The notes under the pieces: model-generated
Database searches by the model: none
What the model saw: the letters and a program-made list of their open reading frames with translations, nothing else
Told to the model about the DNA's origin: nothing
Shown here: positions 57,822 through 64,000 of the stretch, in pieces
How the letters are laid out: every line of letters begins with the position of its first letter
Numbering within the stretch: position 1 is the first letter of the stretch
Translations under genes and position numbers: made by a program
From: Zygaena filipendulae
Taxonomy: Eukaryota > Arthropoda > Insecta > Lepidoptera > Zygaenidae
Direction of reading: 5' to 3'
DNA: 64,000 nucleotides
NCBI GenBank assembly: GCA_907165275.2
Contig: OU015661.1
Coordinates: 6,331,501-6,395,500 of the forward strand

Positions 57822-57980
57822 GTTACTCCACGATTTCACTCGAGTAAATTTCAGAATTCCCTGCAGGGGAACTTTAGGTAAAAAGTATCCTGTGACACGC
57901 AGGGATACTGTAGCATCCTATCAGTGAAAAAATTTAGAATCGGTTCAGTAGTTTGTGAATATAATATAAATAATTTGTAA
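57822..57980 (-). mobile_element. Helitron-like fragment, minus orientation
   Basis: 'ttactccacgatttcactcg' then AATTTCAGAATTCCCTGCAG, 'ggtaaaaagtatcctgtgac' and 'agaatcggttcagtagtttg'. Same layout as the 56132 fragment, but with the GC hairpin mutated. Confidence 0.5.
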
Positions 57981-58255
57981 TTGCTATTAAAAAGACAACA
58001 TTCAATGTAAATTTCCTTGCGAGGCTCCTTGTAAACAGATGTACTTACAATATTATCTTCTCAACGAGAATTTTAAGAATTTTCGACAAAACCGCAATAT
58101 AATTATAAGCGTATACAACATCGTAATTGTTCGAGGAATTGGATAGTGTCCGTAGAATTGATAGATATGGGGTGACTTAGAATGAGTCATAATTATAGCA
58201 AAGCATAAAATGTTTGGAGTTGATACCTCAGAGAAAATACATTAACTAGAGAGGA

Positions 58256-58550
58256 CATGTAAAGGAAGTTGGGTAAATGCTCTAACTTTCCAAAAACTTC
58301 TTTTGCTAGCACCCCGTTTATATTTTCCTCAATATTCCCAAAACAGCTGTGAATTTTTAAAACAATGACTAAGTAAAAACGTAACTAACTAAATGACGTT
58401 TAATACATTACATTACTTATTATTATTTTTATTTGTCGTGCGTGATAAATAGTTCTGTGTGCGAAAATCGCCCGATGACACTGGTTTTCATTTGTTTCTA
58501 AACTAAACTGAGTTGATGTCTCTTCTATCTGTTATGTCATATGGTGTGGC
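58256..58550 (-). repeat. Unclassified repeat U1, copy 2 (inverted relative to 2700)
   Basis: The reverse complement aligns with 2700-2990, including CTAACTTTCCAAAAACTTCT, TGACTAAGTAAAAACGTAAC, CACTGGTTTTCATTTGTTTC and ACTGAGTTGATGTCTCTTCT. No ORF or terminal structure was found. Confidence 0.7.
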
Positions 58551-58589
58551 GAGCACAGAAAAAATGTGTAATATTTTATATTAACTAAA

Positions 58590-58800
58590 GAGGCAATGGA
58601 GGTGGAGCAGGCCTGCAGCACTAGCTCATAACTTCTCAAAACTTTCTTTAGGTACTATCATACCAAATATATTTTTCATAAACTTTCACGCACAGTTCAT
58701 TACAAAAAAAGCTTGACAACTACATAACCAATTGGCGTTTAAACGAATGTTCATACTAAACTGAGATGATGCCCCTTCTATTTGTTTTGTGGATGCGAGT
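58590..58800 (-). repeat. Unclassified repeat U1, copy 3 (diverged)
   Basis: Shares 'aactttctttaggtactat', 'aaaaaagcttgacaactac' and AAACTGAGATGATGCCCCTT with copy 2, in the same order and orientation and about 350 bp apart from it. More diverged, so an older or different subfamily member. Confidence 0.5.
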
Positions 58801-59558
58801 TTAGATTATTGCATAGTACTAACTATTACTACGCAAAGAAGTGACACTCTGTAGTGGTAAACTTAGAAAGAGTAGTATTGCTACTGTGTGTTGGAAAATA
58901 TCAACTTGAATTTCGAACTTAAGTTTTGTTTCTAGCTATGCCCCGGTTCGAACCCTACAAGAAACGCACACACACACAAAAGGTACGCGAACAAGCAGAG
59001 CGCCTGTAGTAGTAGTAGGGAGTTAAATCTATTTACTTGTATTAAATGTCACGGGTGTGGTTGTAGAATAGTGGTGGTAAATCAGCTGTGTACGGGCACA
59101 ATGGGCCTCTAATCGTCTGCACTCAGAGCCACGCAGACAACCTCGGGCAGGAACGACAAGTCATCGTAATCGATACCCCGAATCCGATCCAACAACAGAA
59201 AATTCACGCTATGTAAAATCCAAAGAGCAGCTGTACAAGGATATTTATATTCATAGACTTATAAAAATATCGCCAATAGTTGCATGAGGAGCGTGGCAAA
59301 AGTTCATTTAAAGAAAGAATCCGACTCCTATTTACTTCCATTCCATCTGTCTATAAATGTAACAAAACTGTGACTTTGTGACTAGAAGCAGATTTGATTG
59401 AACATTGGATATATTATAAGGCGAAATTAATGCAATATTGAGAGTGATCTAGGGGAAAAGCTAGTTTTTGTATGGTTAACGTTTGTCTACAGCTCACCCT
59501 TAAGTAAGGTACCGGCGTGATCGAAGATTGCAAACACACCAAGGCTGGAATCAGACCT
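58801..59558. other. No gene recognised
   Basis: Includes a short Helitron-like scrap (GCTATGCCCCGGTTCGAACC near 58936), a (CA)n run and GC-average unique sequence. No supported frame. Confidence 0.4.
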
Positions 59559-59669
59559 GGGGCCCTATTTTTGAATCGCTCGAATTACTTTCACACACGG
59601 AATCGCGAATTCGCGAATCTTGCAATTCCGTATGCGAAAAGTAATTCGAGCGATTCAAAAATAGCCCCC
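59559..59669. mobile_element. Fold-back MITE family C, free-standing copy
   Basis: GGGGCCCTATTTTTGAATCG ... CGATTCAAAAATAGCCCCC, with inner pairs CTCGAATTAC/GTAATTCGAG and ACGGAATCGCGAATTCG/CGAATCTTGCAATTCCGT-like. The same ends define the nested copy at 16693. The small size (111 bp) and absence of an ORF fit a MITE. Target duplication not clear. Confidence 0.8.
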
Positions 59670-59845
59670 CTGACTTAAAACTTCAACATTTTAGCTTATG
59701 AATAAAATAATACTGGAAAACACTTATAAAAAATTGAAGCTTTATAGTTTTTTTTTTTTCATGATTTTATGAAACGGTAACGCAGCGCAGGTTTCTTCGC
59801 AGAGTACAAGCAAATGTGTCTAATCGTCGCATCGTAGTTAAGCCT

Positions 59846-60029
59846 GCCCCTTAGCCAAGTTGACAATCTATAATCGTTAACGAATAAAAACTTAAGGCAA
59901 CAAATCATCATGTCACGTGACCACGTAAAACTGAACTTTCGATTGGACGATTTTACGTGATCATGTGACATGACGATTCGCTCCTCCTTAGTGATTAATT
60001 TTATAGATTGTCTACTTGGCTAAGGGGGC
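59846..60029. mobile_element. Fold-back MITE family B, copy 4
   Basis: GCCCCTTAGCCAAGTTGACA pairs with TGTCTACTTGGCTAAGGGGG. Inner CATCATGTCACGTGACCACG pairs with CGTGATCATGTGACATGACG around GATTGGACGATTTTACGTGA. It is the best model of an uninterrupted family B element (184 bp). Confidence 0.85.
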
Positions 60030-60388
60030 TATAGTGTATAGGATAGCTTGAAGGTACGTGCCGGCGTGCCGCTTTGGGGGCGTATGATTAGAAATCGATA
60101 AGCACGCGTCACATCAGTCCACTGCTATTGTCACTCCGCACATTAGGACCTTGCAGTTTTATTTATTGTTACGCTTTTAGTTCGGCGATAATCCCAACTG
60201 GCGAGGATTATAGATGCATCCTTTTTGTGACGTGCGTTGTTGTTTGTGCTTTTGTTGAGTTTTTGTGACCGTTAAGCATGCTCGATTGTTTTTTTTATCT
60301 TTCTCGAAACCAAAATTTAAAACCATGCCATCCGTCAGTATGTATGTATATTGTTTGTCCGTAATTATATGGATTTTTCTGTGTCTAA

Positions 60389-60626
60389 CGGCCGCACTCA
60401 AGAGTCGACTTTAATGATCACTTAGTTAAGTATAGATTTTTAAAACAAAACTGCCGCAATCAGACTAGTTTAATAAAATAATGTTAATTGGCATTTAACT
60501 AATTAAGTTACATTTCGTTAAATGCCAATCAACATTAATTTACTGAACGTCTTTGATTACGGCAGTTTTGTTTTAAAAATCTATACTTAAGTAAGTAATC
60601 ATTAAAGTCGACTCTGAGTGCGGCGG
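60389..60626. mobile_element. Fold-back MITE family A, copy 3
   Basis: Left CGGCCGCACTCAAGAGTCGA and right GTCGACTCTGAGTGCGGCGG are inverted. The interior ACAAAACTGCCGCAATCAGA and its complement match copy 1 closely. 238 bp, with one extra base in the left arm (CAAGAG for CAGAG). Confidence 0.9.
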
Positions 60627-60639
60627 TAAGTCTACGTCA

Positions 60640-60886
60640 CATAAAATTTTACAGCGTTATCTCACTAGCTTTATTCGAACGTGTCTTTGACAAAACCGTT
60701 TGTGAACGTGTTTGCAACGGGAGCGCAACGTTTTTGCTGCGATTTCGCGACATGTTTGATGCGGTTTCGCAATAATATTGCCAAGAGGGGGTAGGAGGAG
60801 CGTACCAAACACGCTGTGCTTGAGTCGTGCACTTGTCGTGCAGCGTTTAGCGTTTTTGGGCAGGTACTCAAAAAATGTTTACGTGT
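60640..60886. other. No gene recognised
   Basis: GC-average stretch between two fold-back elements with repeated TTTGCAACG / GTTTGTGAACG / GCAACGTTTTTGC words. The minus frame over 60671-60871 has no recognisable domain. Possibly part of a larger undefined repeat. Confidence 0.35.
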
Positions 60887-61067
60887 TCAGACCAAATAAA
60901 AACTAAAGATGGAACGTCTCGAACAACGAAGTGAAGCCGGTTGCGTATGCATGTGGTGCTTAGGAAAGTGCCACAACGTGCCGTGTGTACGTGCACGGCG
61001 TGGTGTCTTTTTCCTTGCTTCACGTGTTTGTTCTACGAGTTCCGTCTTTAGTTTTTATTTGGTCTGA
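60887..61067. mobile_element. Fold-back MITE family I
   Basis: TCAGACCAAATAAAAACTAA is inverted at the right as TTAGTTTTTATTTGGTCTGA. The pairing goes on with GATGGAACGTCTCGAACAA / TTGTTCTACGAGTTCCGTC and GTGAAG / CTTCAC. The loop has GTGCCGTGTGTACGTGCACG. 181 bp, no ORF. The flanks do not give a clear duplication. Confidence 0.8.
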
Positions 61068-61211
61068 GGTGTAGGGAAACGAACACAAAAACGATGGTTA
61101 CGGGAATATCTACATACACTATTCTATATTTGTGACCAATTGAGTATCGCGACATAAAAAGTAACCTAATAACTTAATCTAATTTGGTATTTCAAACTAT
61201 TAATGGCACTA

Positions 61212-61390
61212 TATCCTTAACATAACAAATGCGCTTGTGAGTTTTTTTTGTTTATAACGCTATCACGCCTTAACTACTCAACCTATTACCATGTGTAGCA
61301 TAATGATTGCCAAGGTTACAGAATCCGGTACTTTTAATCCTGGGGTAACTCTGAAATTAACTCGTGTGAAACCGCGGGAAACAGCTAATT
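61212..61390 (+). mobile_element. Helitron-like element, diverged
   Basis: 'cttaacataacaaatgcgct' start, 'acgctatcacgccttaacta', TTTTAATCCTGGGGTAACTC and CTCGTGTGAAACCGCGGGAA then ACAGCTAAT. The terminal CTAGT is mutated and the hairpin half lost. Confidence 0.6.
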
Positions 61391-61904
61391 AATAAAATAA
61401 TAAGACTGCTGAAATATTCATGAAGTGGTCGTTTGGAATGGTACATAAAACTTATTTTGTACACAAACTGTCCGATTGCTAATGACCTATGAATCACGTC
61501 GACTGCACATGCGCAAACAAAGAGCGTCGTATGGCGTACCTACCTACGGAACGATAACTATCAAATAGATTGCAGTTACTTTTAGAGCACACAACATTTT
61601 TATTTACTTTTATTTATTTTTACAAGCTAAAAACTATTTAATTTAATCCAAAAGAACAAAACACATGTAATATTATTATTGGTCTGTGCTACTACTCATG
61701 GGTTTGATCTCAGTGCCATGCAAGGTCGCAAGTCTGCCCACTTGGGTTGTTTTGCTCACAACGAGCTCCCCCACATACACTCACGCTCACGCCGCGCCGC
61801 GCTGCCGCCGCGCATCACGCTTTACGTACTCTTAATATTATTATAAACAGGCAAAGTTTGTGAGGTTGTAGGGAGTTATCTCTGGATCTACTGAACTGAT
61901 TTAT

Positions 61905-61960
61905 TATTATTTATTTATTTATTTATTCTTTATTGCACAGTAAGTACCTACAAATGTACT
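61905..61960 (-). repeat. LINE tail-like (TTTA)n stretch
   Basis: A (TTTA)n run then TTCTTTATTGCACAGTAAG, resembling the start of the reversed LINE 3' ends at 1925 and 48146, but without the GGCG...CTTAATGCC block. Weak. Confidence 0.4.
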
Positions 61961-62050
61961 TTACGTAATTAATTAATTTTCTTGTTTGGCGCCGACTTAA
62001 AATTACTTAGGTATCTATACTGACATTAGTTTAAGAACTTAGTTATTGTC

Positions 62051-62190
62051 TAAGGTTAATCAAAAAAGGTTTGGTAATTTTTGGTTTTCAATTTTTTCAG
62101 CGGTTTAATTTTTGTGTTAAAAAGTTTTTATTTTATTATTTTTGGTGGCTATAATAGTTTAGTATTATATTATCTGTGCTATAATCTACT
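62051..62190 (+). repeat. Interspersed repeat R5, copy 2
   Basis: TAAGGTTAATCAAAAAAGGT, 'ttttggttttcaatttttt' and CAGCGGTTTAATTTTTGTGT match 56510-56600. It then continues to TTAGTATTATATTATCTGTG, a phrase also found at about 36953 and 38511. Confidence 0.55.
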
Positions 62191-62297
62191 AATACATGCA
62201 TACATACATGCTTAATTTTTGATTACTTTTAAAATAGCTGCCTGCCTTCCTTTAGCGATTAACTGTGTACCTAATATATAAATCAGAATTAAAATCT

Positions 62298-62655
62298 GTG
62301 TGTGAACAATAATTTTTTTTTCCAAATTTATATTGGACTAATTTCGGATAAAATAAATACCCTTTCCAATAAAAAAATAATTATCAAAATCGGACTTCTC
62401 TATAAAAAGTTATGCGTGGTCATACATTACAATCAGTGTGTGAACAATCAATCATCCCCTGTTTTCCTACCCTTTAGGGTCGGAATTTTTTTTCCAAATT
62501 TATATGGGACCAATTTCAGAGTAGGTATACTCTTTCCAATAAAAATAGAATTGTCAAAATTGAACTAGATACTCCGTAAAAAGCTATGCTTGGTTATACA
62601 CAAAAAAATATACGTGTCGACTTCAAAATCTCCTCCTTTTGTCAGTTAAAAATTG
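62298..62655 (-). repeat. Repeat R2, long copy with internal tandem duplication, minus orientation
   Basis: The right end (CGACTTCAAAATCTCCTCCT then TTTGTCAGTTAAAAA) is the reversed R2 core. The interior contains two direct copies of one block. Unit 1 is 62298-62430 and unit 2 is 62436-62601. Both start GTGTGTGAACAAT, share CCAAATTTATAT and CTTTCCAATAAAAA, and end GTTAT.C.TGGT.ATAC. Confidence 0.6.
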
Positions 62656-62702
62656 GTAAAGTCACAGAAAGCACCCGCGGGCCTTCTTCAGTTGAAAAAA
62701 AA

Positions 62703-62790
62703 ACTAGCTGTTCCCTTTTAGTTTTGCACGGGTCAGTTTTAAAATTCCCTCCGGATCTCTATAGTGTAATTTAACCGAGAAATATAGCGA
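62703..62790 (-). mobile_element. Helitron-like fragment, minus orientation
   Basis: ACTAGCTGTTCCCTTTTAGT, GCACGGGTCAGTTTTAAAAT and TCCCTCCGGATCTCTATAGT are a diverged reversed 3' end. Short; lies next to the R2 copy. Confidence 0.45.
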
Positions 62791-63224
62791 AATATACTGA
62801 TAGAGGTGGATACTTTGTTTTTATACTATAAGAAAGACAATATATAGGTAGATAATAACTAATCAACACAACCATAGACATAAACAAAGATAGACATAGA
62901 TATAATTAACTTTATCTTTCTTTATATCCAAATACTTGTACAAGTAAATATTATAATCTACGCGCTATATGGATTTCTAAATACGTATTTCGTCATACCT
63001 ACACTTTGCTTTAGAATTCATCAGTCACTATTGGCAGTTAATGCTTGGTCCCGTCTCATCGATGTGTTTTCGCAATTGCCTACATAGTAAATCATAATAG
63101 CACTACGTGTTACATACACAAGCACGCAAATAGGACAATAAAAAGCGCTCAACGTGCGCTCATCAGATAAACAGAGCACTTGCAATAATGAATTACGAGG
63201 GCTTTGTAACGTGTAAGGTATCTA

Positions 63225-63386
63225 CAATATAAATTATAGAGACGTAAAGTTTGTTGCTTTGGATGTCAGGGATAAATTCTAGAACTACAAAACCGATTCT
63301 AAAAATTATTCTAGACTCTAGTGATAAAAAGCTAAGGGAGAAAATCCCGAAAATGACGAGGGTGGAATCGCGGGATATGAACTAAT
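63225..63386 (+). mobile_element. Helitron-like element, diverged
   Basis: 'tacaatataaattatagaga' start, 'gtttgttgctttggatgtca', 'tctagaactacaaaaccgatt', AAAATCCCGAAAATGACGAG and GGGTGGAATCGCGGGATATG then AACTAATG. The order of blocks matches plus-oriented family members, but the hairpin is decayed. Confidence 0.5.
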
Positions 63387-64000
63387 GTAACATAAAAAAT
63401 TGTCTATATAAACGTCAGTGCACGTGCAAGTAGAACTTGTTATATACCTACTCATACATTTATGCGTATAGACCGTAACTCGTAACTCGTAACGCGTAAC
63501 TAAGTTTTCCCTATCGTAAGAGTTTTACTTCAATAAAGTTTTCATAAAACTTTAAATGAAAGATAAACTATATACTATATGTAGAGATATCGTCTCTACC
63601 TTTTCTGCGAATTTCACGTACAAATATGATAGTAAATGATACAAAATAATTTTATAGATGTGTAAATTAATTCATTGATAAAAAAAATTGTCCAATACCT
63701 AACTGTAACCGTAGGTGCCTTTTTAAATTTGTATGATTCCTTGACATTCCTTGGTTTTGGATTGCTTGGGGTACATACACATTTTATGAAGTCAGATTAA
63801 AAGTAACCGAATTCAAACCGATCAGTTGTAGCACAAATTAATAATAATATTACATGTGTTTTTATCTTTTGGCTTAAATCGTTATTTTGTCATTATAAGC
63901 TTTTTATTTTTAGCTTTTTAGTTTTGTGTTTTATCGAGTTTAACTATTCGGACAGACAGATAGATAAAACGACAGATACACCAACAACAAAAAATTCGTT

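Overview
The window looks like nuclear DNA of a butterfly or moth. It is AT-rich, long intact reading frames are absent, and it is full of repeats typical of Lepidoptera: Helitron-like elements ending in a CCGCGG hairpin plus CTAGT, tRNA-derived SINEs with a (TTA)n tail, RTE-type LINE 3' ends, and many small fold-back (MITE-like) elements. The species cannot be named from what I can see. No complete protein-coding gene is visible; nearly all open frames are chance or lie inside repeats.

The only host-gene structure I can propose runs on the + strand. A GC-rich block with a TCAGT initiator (A at 12272) ends in a good 5' splice site at 12540, as a non-coding first exon would. A 38-nt candidate exon with strong splice sites lies at 22669-22706. 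A juxtaposed 3'/5' splice site (CAG|GTAAGT, at 47901/47902) has the form of a recursive-splicing ratchet point. Together they suggest that much of the window is a very long 5' intron of a + strand transcript whose main exons lie beyond 64 kb. This is inference. Further GC-rich, promoter-like islands occur at 15.5, 16.4, 32.8, 34.1, 38.8, 40.6 and 52.3 kb and may be alternative promoters or enhancers.

The mobile content is the richest part. (1) About 19 Helitron-like copies or fragments on both strands. (2) A 1,040-bp internally deleted pogo-type element at 42568-43607 with matching TIRs, TA target duplication, a helix-turn-helix remnant and a cysteine-rich C-terminal finger. (3) At least nine fold-back families, named A-I here; family A has three copies, B four, C two and D two. 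One C element sits nested in a B element at 16588-16837. (4) Two SINE families. (5) LINE 3' ends on the minus strand, one with the C-terminal part of an endonuclease/reverse-transcriptase ORF (50966-51433). (6) Several unclassified interspersed repeats.

Layout: 0-12 kb repeats and featureless DNA; 12-16.5 kb promoter/first-exon candidates; 16.5-27.6 kb a dense MITE/Helitron/SINE patch with the small exon; 27.6-37 kb mostly featureless with two GC islands; 37-51.5 kb MITEs, pogo element, SINEs, ratchet point, LINE; 51.5-64 kb featureless DNA, then a second dense MITE/Helitron patch. Family names are from pattern recognition and were not checked against a repeat library.
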